Positions 47,049-58,138 of a stretch of 64,000 nucleotides of DNA are shown here, one piece after another. This stretch comes from Lachnospiraceae bacterium (GTDB lineage Bacteria; Bacillota; Clostridia; Lachnospirales; Lachnospiraceae). The notes beneath the pieces are model-generated. The model searched no databases. It worked only from the letters and a program-made list of their open reading frames with translations, and was not told the DNA's origin. How positions within the stretch are numbered: the stretch's first letter is position 1; each line of letters starts with the position of its first letter. The stretch is taken from the NCBI GenBank assembly GCA_017532145.1, contig JAFXJR010000046.1, forward strand, positions 19,493-83,492, in the 5' to 3' direction. Position numbers and translations under genes: made by a program.

Positions 47049-49025
47049 TTATTTCTGGTATTCCTTCATAAACATGGTCAGCATCTTTGCACATTCTGCT
47101 CTGGTAGCCTCACCCTTAGGGTCCAGACGGAAGGAAGTATTCTCCGCATCATTTGGCTTACCGGTAATCATTTCTGTGTTTACTGCCCACTTCATGTAGC
47201 CAATTGCCCAATTGTTTACCTCTTTGTAGTCAGTAAAGGTATCCAGAGGTGTTACTCCACTTACATCATAGCCTCTTACCTTAGCATATTCATAGAGCAT
47301 CTTCGCAATCTGCTCTCTGGTAATGTGTTTATTCACACCATAGGTGCCATCACCAAATCCGCTTACGATACCCTTTTCATTCGCCCAGATAATCGCCTTG
47401 CTGTAGTATTGACCATCCTTTACATCCGGGAAGGTATTCTTAAATGTTACCTCCGGATTTCCTGCCATACGGTAGAGTACGGTAGCAAACATTGCTCTCG
47501 TCAGAGGATGATCAGGCTGGAACAGCGTGGTTCCTGCAATACCATTCATGATATTGTTTTCATATACATATTTTACATTCTCGTATTTCCAGTGACCCGC
47601 AATCTCCTTCACGTCTGTGAAAGGCCATGGCTTCGGTTTTGCTGCCGCTTTTACGACAACCGGAATTTCCACTTCTCTGCTAGTTCCATTTGCAAAGGTT
47701 ACTTTTACCTTACCGATAAATTCACCCACCTTATCGCTGGATACATTTTCTACTACTTCTACAGTAGCATCTTCAGGCAGATTCTTAATATTGTCTGTTA
47801 AATCAATCTTTCCGCCCTGGATTACTTCTTCCTTAACGATATCAGCTGCAGGAATCTCCGGTGCTGTAGGCTCTGCTGGTACTGCCTTTATGATAACTGG
47901 AATTTCCACTTCTCTGCCAGTTCCATTTGCAAAGGTTACTTTTACCTTACCGATAAATTCACCCACCTTATCGCTGGATACATTTTCTACTACTTCTACA
48001 GTAGCATCTTCAGGCAGATTCTTAATATTGTCTGTCAAATCCACCTTTCCGCCCTGGATTACTTCTTCCTTAATAATATCGGATGCAGGAATCTCCGGTG
48101 CCACAGGCTCTTCTGTTGCTTCCTTTACGATAACCGGGATTTCTACCTCCCTGGTCGTTCCATTTTCAAAGGTTACTTTTACCCTACCAGTAAAGTTTCC
48201 AACAGTTTCGCTGGTTACATTCTGGATTACCTCTACGGAAGCTCCTTTCGGCAGGTTGTTAATGTTGTCGCTCAGGTCGATAGCCTCACCCTGAGTTACT
48301 TCCTCTGTAATAATGTTGGAAGGATCAATTTCAGGTGCTGTAGGCTGTTCGGGTTCATCCGGCTGATCCGGAATCTCCGGTAATGCGGGCATATCAGGTG
48401 CACCCTCTGCATTAATGGCAAGACCGTTGAAGTCCCATCCTTTGCCTAGAATATCAATAGCAGTAACATCTGTTCCTTCTTCAGTAAAGGAGTAGAGTCT
48501 CTCTCCCGCGTCTGTCAGGAAGAACTGATTGGTATTGCTGTCCCAGGTCATCTCACAGCTGCCGGATACCGTATTTACATCCACTGTACGAACCTTTGTC
48601 AGCTCTTTAAATCTGTCATTCATCTTGTAGAGGGTGGAACCATTATCACTTCCAATAAAGTAAATCCAACCATCCTTACAGGTGATTGCATGCATTTGGG
48701 AAAGAGGCATATCTGCCTTCGTAGTATCCAAGTATCCTGCATACTCCACCATTTCTGTTCCCTGCTGAAGCCTTTCTTCCTCAAACTGGAACACATAATA
48801 ACCGGATGCTACATACAGCAGCTCATTTACCGGATCATAAGCTATATCAGAAGCACCGCCAATAAATACATACAGAAATCCTCTGCTGGTTGCACGCTTA
48901 CTGTCCAGATTATAAACGAATAGCTCCGGCCATGGACCATTACCTCCCTCAATCAGATAATAAATATTCTTATCATCTTTGATATCCATACCAACAATAT
49001 TTCTACCGCCACTAATCTCTGCAAT
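47049..49025 (-). pseudogene. detached C-terminal part of the protease: propeller, three repeats, SLH anchor
   Basis: An open frame that continues the upstream protease after a one-base shift near 49025. It encodes the end of a beta-propeller-like region (YYLIEGGNGPWPELFVYNLD onward), three nearly equal repeats of 79, 79 and 76 residues (from the internal ATG at 48989: 219-297, 298-376, 377-452) and three SLH motifs (453-646). The SLH part is very close to that of the protein at 384. The internal ATG at 48989 has no ribosome site and no signal peptide follows, so by itself this part cannot be secreted. It was the wall anchor of the protease, unless the shift is a sequencing error or is bypassed. 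Confidence 0.88.
47634..48335 (-). repeat. three tandem Rib-like coding repeats
   Basis: Three units of about 237, 237 and 228 bases, each starting PEI and containing EEVxQG, NLPxxAxVEVxxNVxS and VKVTFxNGTxREVEIPV. The second and third are almost identical in DNA; the first has diverged. The pattern resembles Rib/YPDG-type beta-domains of Gram-positive surface proteins and would form a stalk. Confidence 0.85.
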
Positions 49026-52000
49026 TCTTTTGCTGTTGTTGCCGGAAGATCCGGATCAAAGGAGATTAATGCCTCCTGCTTTGCAGAAATAGTATATGCT
49101 GTAGATACTTTCTGTTCTGCTGAACGTTCCAATACGGTAAGATTACAAATTGCTGTTATTTCCTTGTTGCTGTTGCTTGTTGCTATAATCGTTGTTTTTC
49201 CTGCTTTTACACCGGTTACTACACCATTTTCATCTACAGTAGCAATGGTGGCATCTCCGGTACTCCAGGTTACTGTTTTGTCAATTACTCCTGAAGGACT
49301 TACAATTACACTTAACGGAGTATTTTCACCCACTGTCACACGGGCTGACTCTCTATTCATTCTCAGTCCTGTCACCTTATCAAATACTATATCGTCTTCA
49401 TCCGGTATAGCACAGAGCATACCTAAGTACATATCGCCTACTTTCAGGTTGCCCTCCAAATCCAATGCAGGTTTACCCAAGTGTGCAATAAAGTCTACTG
49501 CTGTGTTTTCACCTTCATCCTTCAGCTGAATCATATACAGACCATAACCATGGGAAGCCAAAGTTTTATGTCTGATAGTAGCATTCAGGTACAGACGGTT
49601 TGTATCGTATTCATAGGTCATCTGAGAGCTGTACATACGCTCACTCATATAGTTATCGCCAGTCCAGTCTACTCCTCCTGAACCCTGGATAGTGTTAGGA
49701 ATCTCCTGCATCTGTGTAGCAGTTCCAGTTTCCTTATTAATCTCATACAGATAGGTAGTCCCATACATTACTTCAGAACCTACACCATAGAGTCTGCCAT
49801 CACCATCTATAGCAATAGCGGAAATATTCTTATCTAATGCTACAACTTCTGTTACAGCACCACTACTCAGGTTAATCTTTACCAGCTTTCCTTTTTCTCC
49901 TCCCATATCTTTATACAGGGTAACACCATACATAGTACCTGTCGTATAATCAAAGGCCATACTGATTACTCGATTTTCCTGCTTTAAACCACCATTACCA
50001 AGAGTTACATAGTCCTCCGGATTCTTTTCATTGATACGGTAAAGTACGTCCATATCATTATAAGCGTAGAAGTAACCATCATAATACTCCCCTGTTCTCA
50101 GGGAATAAGTTCCAATCATACTGGTGCCTACCTTTGACTGCTGGGGAGCATAATCCTTGATAGTAATCCAAAAATCAAAGTAGGATGTTGCACCTTCATC
50201 AGAAGCCAGGAAAGCAGCCATCTCACCTGCTGCAGGATAAACTGTAATTTTTACTGTATCCGTACGATCTGGGTCAGGATTTTCTCCCTTATTACGTACC
50301 TTAACTGTAATGGTTGCTGTTCCCTCTTTCTTAAACGTTACCTTACCAAACTGGTCGATGGATACAACTTCTTCATTATCAGAAGACCACTCTCTCGCAT
50401 AGGTAGAAGGACGGAGCGGTTCCGTTTTTGTAGTCAACTGCAGACTACCACCTATCAAACCAATCAAATCTTCTCCATTTCCATTGGTAATTTCAATGGA
50501 TTCTGCCTGAGTATAAACCGTATCAGGTTCATTACTGGGAATCGTAAATATCACTGTCTGCTCTGCACCCTTATCACCGGATACACCACCCAGATTGATA
50601 ATCTCTGTCGTATTTTCATTCAGATTCTTTTCATCAATCTTTACCAGATAAAGGTCTGATTCCCCTTCGTCCATACAGGGATTCCAGTAAATATTTCCCG
50701 TATTATGGTCATAGGTCATACCTGCATAGAACCAGGAATCAGGCTCAATAGAGCCAATTTTTTTCGTCTTCATATCATCCGGATTAATATGATAAAGATT
50801 TCCGAACATATCAGAGCCAATGACATTTCCGTTTGCTGTTACACACATTGCAGGCATAATAGCTGCATTTAAATCTCCCTGGAATGTACCCAGCCGATCA
50901 ATGCTGCCGGTTTCTACATCCAGCAGACACAGACCACCATTAGTATAGTCCACACCATACATACGTCCTGTAGTATAATCAAATGCAATATTACCTATTT
51001 CAATATTTTCAATTTTTTTAATCAGCTCCGGAGAACCAATGACCGTTTTATCCGGTGTCTCTCCTTCGGTTATGCTGCTCTTATAGAACATGGTATTAGT
51101 AGGGGCAAAAGGAATCTGCTCTGCTACTACAAAGTATATATACCCTTCGTAGTAGGCACCTCCCTGAATCATGCCTCCACTGCCTATTTTGGTAACATTC
51201 TTTAAATTGCTGTCAGAATAAGTTACCCAGGATGAGTCTGCAATCTTACCATTATAGTCCCTAATCAGAAAACCGTAGAGACCGTCAGCGGAATCTACCA
51301 CCGTCACTTTTACTTCGCGAGTAATTTCCCTCTGATCTTTCAGTTTGACTTTTGCAATAATTTCCGTCTCACCTGCATCAACAGCTTTAATCACTCCATT
51401 GTTATTTACTGTTGCTATATCTTGATTTGCTGAACTCCATTCCACTGTTCCCGGCAAAGCATTCCATGGCTTCCACTCTACACTGACCCGTCTGGTCTGC
51501 CCTTTTGCCATCTTTACTTCCACAGGAGTAATTTCAATATCTGTTGCTTCCTGTCTGAATCGGATATTCTCAGCTTTCTGTTCTGTTGGTATAAACAATG
51601 AAGTATATCCACTGGAGCCACTTCCACCAACCTTAGTTAATGTTGCATCATCCAAATCAACCTTATACATTGCTCCTACATTGATATAATTTCCGGCATG
51701 ATAGGTCTGGCTATGTGCATACCAATACATTTCTTTTCCTTCATGGTCATAACACATAGATTGAATAACGTTTACTCCTGAATAATTTGGCACATTGACA
51801 AAGTCGGTTGTTCCTTTTTCTGTTACAGTTCCTTCTTTGCTTAATTCATACAAAATACCTTGTGTACTGATAGTATAAAACTTTCCTTCTGTGGTACATC
51901 CCAGTGTCAGAGCATCAATACCCTCTCCCAGACCCTGGATTTTTGCACATTCCTTTACTGTAATGGTATCTTCCAGACAGATTTCAAACAGAGCATTATA

Positions 52001-55000
52001 TCCATCATCCTTGCTGCTACCATCCTTATCTCCACCATACAGCCATCCTATACCATACAGCTTTTGATCCGCATAGTTCATTGCCATATCATAGAGTACA
52101 ATGAATCCTTCTGTTCCAACATTTTTACCTTCCTGAGTCCAAATTACTTTGGTATTCCAGTAGGTGTTATAAGGAGTCAACAGCATCAATGCACCATCAG
52201 AAGACCTTTTGGCAATGACATATCCATTGATATATTCACCAGAATAGGTTCTGTTTGCCATATCAAAGGTTTCATTTTTGAGATCTTCAAAATTTTCTTT
52301 ATTTGCACTGAACCATCCCATAGAAACATAACCGTCTGAATAGGTTTCATTTCCATAGATTCTATTCTTATCTAAAACTTTCGGCTCAGCCTGAGTCGTA
52401 GGCATATCAGATAAATCAAGGGATACATCTACTTCTGTTTCATTACAAGCATAGTCTGCTACGATTACAGTAAAGTCGGTACCATAACCAGTTACATCAA
52501 ACTCTGTCTGTAAGGTCTCACCAGGAGTATTACTTACCTCAAATTTACCCAGTGTATCCCCTTCCATACTTTCAAAGATAACTGCTGCCACATAATGATT
52601 CTCTCTAATGGATAAAGGCAGTTTCACCACACCAGTTGCAGTATCCTTATCAATTTCTTCACTTAAATTGTCTGCATTCTCAACTACAGGGCTGATATTA
52701 TCAATAGTTACATCAAAAGCATATGTATCATCTACAATCTCGTCCCCATCATCCAGGTAGGAAGAAAGCGTATAAGTTGCTGTAGTATTATCCGGCAGAG
52801 GTGAACCGTTATTGGTTCCATCCCAGATGTATACTTCTTCACTGTAGTTAAACAGAATATATGGAATAATCATGCCATAGGTAGCACTATAATATGTTTT
52901 GATAATATTTTCTTCATCCAGAGTAAAATATACAGTATCTTTGTTATCCTTTGCCGTTACTGTCTGGGTAACCTTTTTAGAGTTACGCATCATACCAAAT
53001 ACCATCTCATTTAACGGATTAGCATTGGAAATGGCATTATACTGATCTCCACCTTTTCCTCCGGTGATGTAAGGATTATGTCCCAGCCTGTTTCCTTTTC
53101 TGGTCTTGATGGTAGGAGCATACAAGCTTGCTTCTTCTCCCTCATCATCAAATACAGGAGCACTTGACCAGTTACCAAAGAATCCTAAAAATGGCATAGA
53201 CAGATTAACTCCATCTTGCTTATTCTCATTTACATAAAGATAACCTTCTACATATGTACCATTTTCAAAATTATTGTTGATAAAGTTCTTATCATTACCC
53301 GTCAACGTAATCTCAGCACTCAGTTCTACAGAGCTGCTAGCAGGAACTAAAATTTGAGATATCTGTTGATTATCTTTCTTAACTACCACCTTGGATTCTA
53401 ATGCTCTAGTGGTATTCGTCATAAACTCACCTGTTTCATCTACATCCGGTGTCAGTACAGTAGAGTCAAAGGTATAGGTCTTTTGAGTATTTGTAATATT
53501 AGTAATGGTAAAACCGAAGGTAAAAACACCTGTTTTTGTATCATCGTCTCCCATTTCACCTTTCGGTCTGTTTTCATAAGCTGTTGTACTGGACAAATAT
53601 GCACCAGCTGTAGTAGCTTTCGTTAAATCTACCAGACCTGCACCCTGATAACGAGGTGAATATACTGTCTCACTTTCCTTAATCTGAGAAGCTGTACTCA
53701 TCAACAGATTTGTTGCTAGTGTACGAAGCTCCTTATCTTGATATTTATTAGGATAAGTTTCTTTTAAATATTGTGTCAAAATAGTAATTGCACCTGCCAC
53801 CTGAGGAGAAGCCATAGAAGTACCACTCATCGTTCCATAATTGGAACCACCAATTAGCGGATCTCTGCTGGCATAGATATTTCCGCCTACACCTGTAATT
53901 TCCGGCTTCAACTTCAAGTCTGGAGTTACTCCCCAGGATGAGAACGAACTCATTGCACGTTCTACACTTGTATGGGTTAAATCACCAGCCTTACATACAA
54001 CCATAGAAGTTGTATTATTCTGGCTTTGCGTCCTTAAATATTCTCCATCTGTTCTGGAAATCGCTACACAGGGAATATGTTCGTCTCCATCTGAAATCGC
54101 CATAGAAAAGCTGCCCGGAATATTGTTGTATACTACCAGAGCTATTGCTCCCTTCTCTTTGGCAAGCTTCTGCTTTTCCTGGAAGGAGGTAGTTCCACGA
54201 GATACTACCACTACCTTATCCTTCACTTCTTTATTCGCATAGTCTCCTACATCTCCAATACCATCAAGAAATACAAACTCTAAAGTCTGCTCTTTAAATC
54301 TTTCCAAGAAATTGGTCTGAGCCGTTACTGCACTGTCAGAGAAACCAATCTTTCTGTTTCCTACCGTAAAGTAAGGCAAATCTGCTCCATCATTATCTGC
54401 TGAAGCAACTGCCAAAGCTCCTGATGCTGTCGCCGGTGTACCAATCAAACCATTATCAATATTCTTGGTTTTGGACATATCGGTACCGGTAAGATTCATA
54501 TATGCATTGTTCGTATCGTTACCACCTGCAATAATGACATGGGTATCTGTATTCTCAAATCTGTCCAGAATAGCTTTCATCTCCAAATCATCATCTGTAA
54601 AACCTGCCGGTGAACCCAGAGAAAGATTCACAGCATCTACGTCCAAAAGTACACAATCCTCCAGAGCTGCAATAATAGTAGACCATTCAGCTCCACCACT
54701 GGGATTAAATACCTGCATTACAATTACCTGCGCATCCGGCGCAATACCCACCACATTAGGGGTAGTTGTCTGATTAGCAGCCACAATACCGGCTACATGA
54801 GTACCATGGTCATGGTTTGCTGTCTGATGAGAAACATCAAAGTTTCTTCCCCAATAGTTGAAGATAAAGGGCAGCTTACTGTTATGATAAGCCGCATTTC
54901 TTAAGCTGGTAGACTCACCTGCATTCAAGGAATCCCATACTTCGTCTACAAATGCTTCTGTCATAGAATTTGAAGTAAGCTTATTTGCAGGCAGTGCCTG

Positions 55001-56347
55001 AAAACTAGGATGATCCACTACAATACCGGTATCAATAATCGCTATCTTCATACCCTTTCCGGTATAACCGGTTTGATTCAGTTCAGTTGCTCCAATCATA
55101 CCGGGTGCATTATTGGTATAAACACCAATATCCATATCTTCCATAACAGTTGCCATTCCAAAGGTGGGAGAAATATAGACAGTCTTTACTCCTTCCATCT
55201 GCTCAATAGCTGCCTGATTGGAATATTTCGTCCTTACCGATATGCTGGTGGTGGACAGAGTACGGTCATAGCCCAGGCTAAAGCCATCTTCTGAACCAAA
55301 GGCTGCTTTTAATGCTGCCTTTACCTCATCAATCATCTGTTCCTGCTCACTGCGATAAGCAGCTACCTTATCCCCATTTGCTCTTATCTCGTCAGAAGAG
55401 AAAACCGCTAATAAGGGTTCCTTATCCAACACCACCATGAAGTCTACAACATCTTCCTTCTGGGGCATGGTTTCTGCCAGAATCTCCGACATTGTCTCTT
55501 CCTCCGGATCCAGAGCAAGACGATTATTTGCTGCCTCTTTTTTCTCTTCTGTCTCCTTGCTGATAGAGTTTTTCACACTTGCATCCGCCAACAGAATATC
55601 CATATTTACATTGGCATCTGTCTGGATTTCTTTGTTCTCTACCGGTGCAGCACTGTCTATTTCAGTCTGTGTGCTGCCGGCAGACTCCACAGGTATACTG
55701 TTCTTTGTATTATCTGTTACCTGATTGTCAGCTTCTATCTGTACCCTGCTGTCGGCTTCAGCCGGTACATCACGATTGACAGACTCTGCACTATTGTCTG
55801 CCTCAGCCTGTGTATTACTGTTGGTATTAGATTCTGTACTGTCGGCTTCAGCCGGTACATCACGATTGACAGACTCTGCACTGTTATCAGCTTCTACTGC
55901 TATATTACTGTCGATATTAGACGCTGTACCGTTGTCAGCTTCTACCTGTACCCTATTGTCTGCTTCAGTCTGCTCCTCACTCTCTGTCATAGGGTTGTCT
56001 GCTGAACCAGTCTTTTTTACTCCAACTCCTGGAGTAAAAGATGAAGTCCTTGCAAACTCCTCCGATATTCCATTTACGTTATCCGTGACAATATTATTAA
56101 CATTGTTCACTGTCGTATTACTTCCATCATCTGCCGCAGACGATAGCTGTGTGGGAGCTACATCTGTTACATTCTTCACTAGCTCTACCGGACCGGAATT
56201 GTCATCAGTAAAGTCATTACTCACTGCAATGCTGTCTACACGATTATCGGTTTCCTGGGTTACATATCTAACAGAAATACCTGACAACAGCATAACAGAT
56301 ACCAATAACAGAGCAATCAGCTTCTTTGATATACCTTTTTTTCCCAC
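48953..56347 (-). CDS. giant cell-envelope subtilisin-like protease (S8), C-terminally truncated by frameshift
   Basis: 2464 residues from a GTG at 56347 (AGGAGATGAAAAA upstream). A signal peptide is followed by an acidic repeat zone (about 120-230, units with NSAESVNRDVPAEADS), an I9-type propeptide (about 298-400) and the catalytic domain. The triad is Asp439 (AIIDTGIVVDHP), His515 (DHGTHVAG) and Ser844 (SGTSMASP). A PA domain is inserted at about 690-790. After it come C5a-peptidase-type Fn3 domains, Big2 domains and propeller-like segments (YDHNTGNIYWNP types). It should cleave extracellular proteins or peptides. After TTAKE the frame changes and ends 24 residues later. The lost anchor lies at 47049-49025. 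Confidence 0.92.
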   Translation of the reverse strand: MGKKGISKKLIALLLVSVMLLSGISVRYVTQETDNRVDSIAVSNDFTDDNSGPVELVKNVTDVAPTQLSSAADDGSNTTVNNVNNIVTDNVNGISEEFARTSSFTPGVGVKKTGSADNPMTESEEQTEADNRVQVEADNGTASNIDSNIAVEADNSAESVNRDVPAEADSTESNTNSNTQAEADNSAESVNRDVPAEADSRVQIEADNQVTDNTKNSIPVESAGSTQTEIDSAAPVENKEIQTDANVNMDILLADASVKNSISKETEEKKEAANNRLALDPEEETMSEILAETMPQKEDVVDFMVVLDKEPLLAVFSSDEIRANGDKVAAYRSEQEQMIDEVKAALKAAFGSEDGFSLGYDRTLSTTSISVRTKYSNQAAIEQMEGVKTVYISPTFGMATVMEDMDIGVYTNNAPGMIGATELNQTGYTGKGMKIAIIDTGIVVDHPSFQALPANKLTSNSMTEAFVDEVWDSLNAGESTSLRNAAYHNSKLPFIFNYWGRNFDVSHQTANHDHGTHVAGIVAANQTTTPNVVGIAPDAQVIVMQVFNPSGGAEWSTIIAALEDCVLLDVDAVNLSLGSPAGFTDDDLEMKAILDRFENTDTHVIIAGGNDTNNAYMNLTGTDMSKTKNIDNGLIGTPATASGALAVASADNDGADLPYFTVGNRKIGFSDSAVTAQTNFLERFKEQTLEFVFLDGIGDVGDYANKEVKDKVVVVSRGTTSFQEKQKLAKEKGAIALVVYNNIPGSFSMAISDGDEHIPCVAISRTDGEYLRTQSQNNTTSMVVCKAGDLTHTSVERAMSSFSSWGVTPDLKLKPEITGVGGNIYASRDPLIGGSNYGTMSGTSMASPQVAGAITILTQYLKETYPNKYQDKELRTLATNLLMSTASQIKESETVYSPRYQGAGLVDLTKATTAGAYLSSTTAYENRPKGEMGDDDTKTGVFTFGFTITNITNTQKTYTFDSTVLTPDVDETGEFMTNTTRALESKVVVKKDNQQISQILVPASSSVELSAEITLTGNDKNFINNNFENGTYVEGYLYVNENKQDGVNLSMPFLGFFGNWSSAPVFDDEGEEASLYAPTIKTRKGNRLGHNPYITGGKGGDQYNAISNANPLNEMVFGMMRNSKKVTQTVTAKDNKDTVYFTLDEENIIKTYYSATYGMIIPYILFNYSEEVYIWDGTNNGSPLPDNTTATYTLSSYLDDGDEIVDDTYAFDVTIDNISPVVENADNLSEEIDKDTATGVVKLPLSIRENHYVAAVIFESMEGDTLGKFEVSNTPGETLQTEFDVTGYGTDFTVIVADYACNETEVDVSLDLSDMPTTQAEPKVLDKNRIYGNETYSDGYVSMGWFSANKENFEDLKNETFDMANRTYSGEYINGYVIAKRSSDGALMLLTPYNTYWNTKVIWTQEGKNVGTEGFIVLYDMAMNYADQKLYGIGWLYGGDKDGSSKDDGYNALFEICLEDTITVKECAKIQGLGEGIDALTLGCTTEGKFYTISTQGILYELSKEGTVTEKGTTDFVNVPNYSGVNVIQSMCYDHEGKEMYWYAHSQTYHAGNYINVGAMYKVDLDDATLTKVGGSGSSGYTSLFIPTEQKAENIRFRQEATDIEITPVEVKMAKGQTRRVSVEWKPWNALPGTVEWSSANQDIATVNNNGVIKAVDAGETEIIAKVKLKDQREITREVKVTVVDSADGLYGFLIRDYNGKIADSSWVTYSDSNLKNVTKIGSGGMIQGGAYYEGYIYFVVAEQIPFAPTNTMFYKSSITEGETPDKTVIGSPELIKKIENIEIGNIAFDYTTGRMYGVDYTNGGLCLLDVETGSIDRLGTFQGDLNAAIMPAMCVTANGNVIGSDMFGNLYHINPDDMKTKKIGSIEPDSWFYAGMTYDHNTGNIYWNPCMDEGESDLYLVKIDEKNLNENTTEIINLGGVSGDKGAEQTVIFTIPSNEPDTVYTQAESIEITNGNGEDLIGLIGGSLQLTTKTEPLRPSTYAREWSSDNEEVVSIDQFGKVTFKKEGTATITVKVRNKGENPDPDRTDTVKITVYPAAGEMAAFLASDEGATSYFDFWITIKDYAPQQSKVGTSMIGTYSLRTGEYYDGYFYAYNDMDVLYRINEKNPEDYVTLGNGGLKQENRVISMAFDYTTGTMYGVTLYKDMGGEKGKLVKINLSSGAVTEVVALDKNISAIAIDGDGRLYGVGSEVMYGTTYLYEINKETGTATQMQEIPNTIQGSGGVDWTGDNYMSERMYSSQMTYEYDTNRLYLNATIRHKTLASHGYGLYMIQLKDEGENTAVDFIAHLGKPALDLEGNLKVGDMYLGMLCAIPDEDDIVFDKVTGLRMNRESARVTVGENTPLSVIVSPSGVIDKTVTWSTGDATIATVDENGVVTGVKAGKTTIIATSNSNKEITAICNLTVLERSAEQKVSTAYTISAKQEALISFDPDLPATTAKELQRLVAVEILLVWISKMIRIFII

Positions 56348-56426
56348 TTTTTCATCTCCTTCCTCTCATTTTTGACATAATATGACTTTTACTATTGTAA
56401 TACTACCATTAATTACAAAAAAAGGA

Positions 56427-56446
56427 AATAGTATGAAAGTACTATT
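56427..56446. promoter_or_regulatory. inverted repeat upstream of the protease
   Basis: AATAGTA-TGAAAG-TACTATT is a perfect 7-bp inverted repeat about 80 bases before the protease start. The gap 56348-56788 is very AT-rich and otherwise holds only the msrAB terminator, so this is a candidate operator. No regulator is known. Confidence 0.4.
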
Positions 56447-56678
56447 TTAGATAATCTTTAATAAAATAATACTAATATTATCTAAAATATAGGTAAAAAT
56501 AACGGTTTTTATCTGAATCTTCTATTTTCTATCATGATTTTATATATATTTCATTTATATCATAGTGAAAAAATTTATTAAAATATACATCTTTTTGCTG
56601 TTTTAGAATATCCTGTATTCTTCTCTACCTTAACTAACTTAAGAAAGCTCCCTTTCCTCCCTATATATAAAAATGAAA

Positions 56679-56710
56679 AACTCCCCTGATTTAACCAAAT
56701 CAAGGAAGTT
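56679..56710 (-). terminator. msrAB terminator made from an R4 end
   Basis: On the minus strand AACTTCCTTGATTT pairs with AAATCAGGGGAGTT (two G-U pairs) around GGTT, followed by TTTCATTTTT. The first arm and loop (56689-56712) match the R4 end ATTTAACCGAATCAAGGAAG, so the repeat end seems to have become half of a terminator. Confidence 0.75.
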
Positions 56711-56788
56711 CCATCCTTCAGACAAATAAATACCAGGCAGTGATAAGCAGACAGCGGGGCAGATTATGAATATTGCCTTTAAAGCTTC

Positions 56789-57946
56789 TCACTCTCCTTC
56801 AAATAGTCCTAATAAATAACCATATCCCTCTGCTTCCATCTCTTCATAAGGAATAAAATGCAAAGAAGCACTGTTGATGCAATAACGAATACCATTGGGA
56901 GATTCTGGATCATTTGTAAATACATGACCCAGATGGGAATCTCCTGCCCTGCTACGAACTTCCGTACGCTGCATTCCATAACTGTTATCCTCCAGCTCCA
57001 CAATAGCAGGCTTCTCTATGGGCTTGGAAAAGGCCGGCCATCCACAACTGCTTTCAAATTTATCCAGGGAGGAAAACAGAGGCTCTCCTGTAACAACATC
57101 CACATAAATCCCCTTTTCAAACTGATTCCAAAATTCATTTTTAAAGGCATATTCTGTGCCGTTTTCCTGAGTAATATGATATTGCTGTGGTGTCAGTTTC
57201 TCCTGAATCACCTCTTCAGCTGGTTTCTGATAATCCCCCGGATCAATACGAAGCTCAGAAAACAGTTCGATTTCTTCTCTGGGAATATGACAATAACCAT
57301 AAGGATTCTTCTCCAGATAGTCCTGATGAAATTCTTCAGCAGGATAATAATTCTGTAATGGACCAATTTCAACCACAAACCTTTTGCTCCGGCTTTTCTC
57401 CAGCTGAACAATTCGCTCCACTGTTTCCCTGGCTTTTTGATTTGTATAATAAACACCTGTCTGATACTGACTTCCAATATCATTTCCCTGCTGATTTTCC
57501 ACCGTCGGGTCTATCACATAAAAATAGGCCATAAGCAAAGCATCCAGGCTCACCTGCTCTGGATTATATTCCACTCGCACCGTTTCCCGGAATCCGGTAT
57601 TTCCCGTACAAACTTTCTCATAGCTTGCATCCTCCTCACCAGTACCGTTAGCATAACCGCTTTGAGCATCTATCACACCGGGAATAGACTGCATTAAGTG
57701 TTCTAATCCCCAAAAACAGCCTCCGGCCAAATAGATAACATTTTCTGTTTCATCAGCCACATTGTTTTGAAACACATACTCCATATCTTTTTCTCCTTCA
57801 TATTGTGTATTACTTTGTATACTATTATCCATACCGGCGGCATGCTCCTTCTGTTGTATCATATAGCTGAAAGAAATGACTGATACACCTGTTACAAATA
57901 ACAGTAATAGAAGGATAACCCCTTTTGATATACCTTTTCTTTCCAT
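56789..57946 (-). CDS. msrAB: membrane-anchored methionine sulfoxide reductase MsrA-MsrB fusion
   Basis: 385 residues from the ATG at 57946 (AAGGAGA upstream). An N-terminal hydrophobic helix (about 8-28) puts the enzyme outside the cell. MsrA (about 65-225) has the catalytic [10 protein letters not shown], and MsrB (about 240-380) has [11 protein letters not shown] and the catalytic Cys in RYCINSASL. The two domains reduce the S and R forms of methionine sulfoxide in exported proteins. The zinc cysteines of many MsrB proteins are absent. It needs an electron donor across the membrane, which is not found here. Confidence 0.94.
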   Translation of the reverse strand: MERKGISKGVILLLLLFVTGVSVISFSYMIQQKEHAAGMDNSIQSNTQYEGEKDMEYVFQNNVADETENVIYLAGGCFWGLEHLMQSIPGVIDAQSGYANGTGEEDASYEKVCTGNTGFRETVRVEYNPEQVSLDALLMAYFYVIDPTVENQQGNDIGSQYQTGVYYTNQKARETVERIVQLEKSRSKRFVVEIGPLQNYYPAEEFHQDYLEKNPYGYCHIPREEIELFSELRIDPGDYQKPAEEVIQEKLTPQQYHITQENGTEYAFKNEFWNQFEKGIYVDVVTGEPLFSSLDKFESSCGWPAFSKPIEKPAIVELEDNSYGMQRTEVRSRAGDSHLGHVFTNDPESPNGIRYCINSASLHFIPYEEMEAEGYGYLLGLFEGE

Positions 57947-58138
57947 CCCATTCTCCTTCCTTTTGTGAATCATTATAACAAATATTCAGGATATAGCAAG
58001 AACTAGTTTTACCATTTTATCCCATTTTCCAGAGTCAGTAAAATTTTTATCTGATTCTTCTAATTTTTTCCAGCTGTTTTTCACATATTTTTATTCAGAT
58101 AAGGAAATACTTTAAAAAAACCTATCAAAGGAGTCAAT

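Noticed and set aside
47617-48294. Plus-strand frame of 225 residues with its own repeats
   Set aside because: It is the mirror of the three coding repeats on the minus strand, has no ribosome site and a low-complexity Ser/Thr composition.
48953-49030. Programmed -1 frameshift joining protease and SLH anchor
   Set aside because: The shift needed is -1 near GCAAAAGAATTG, but no classical X-XXY-YYZ heptamer or downstream hairpin is evident; a one-base deletion is simpler.
55725-56375. Plus-strand Ser/Ala-rich frame of 216 residues
   Set aside because: It is opposite the acidic repeat zone of the protease and reflects that composition; no start signals.
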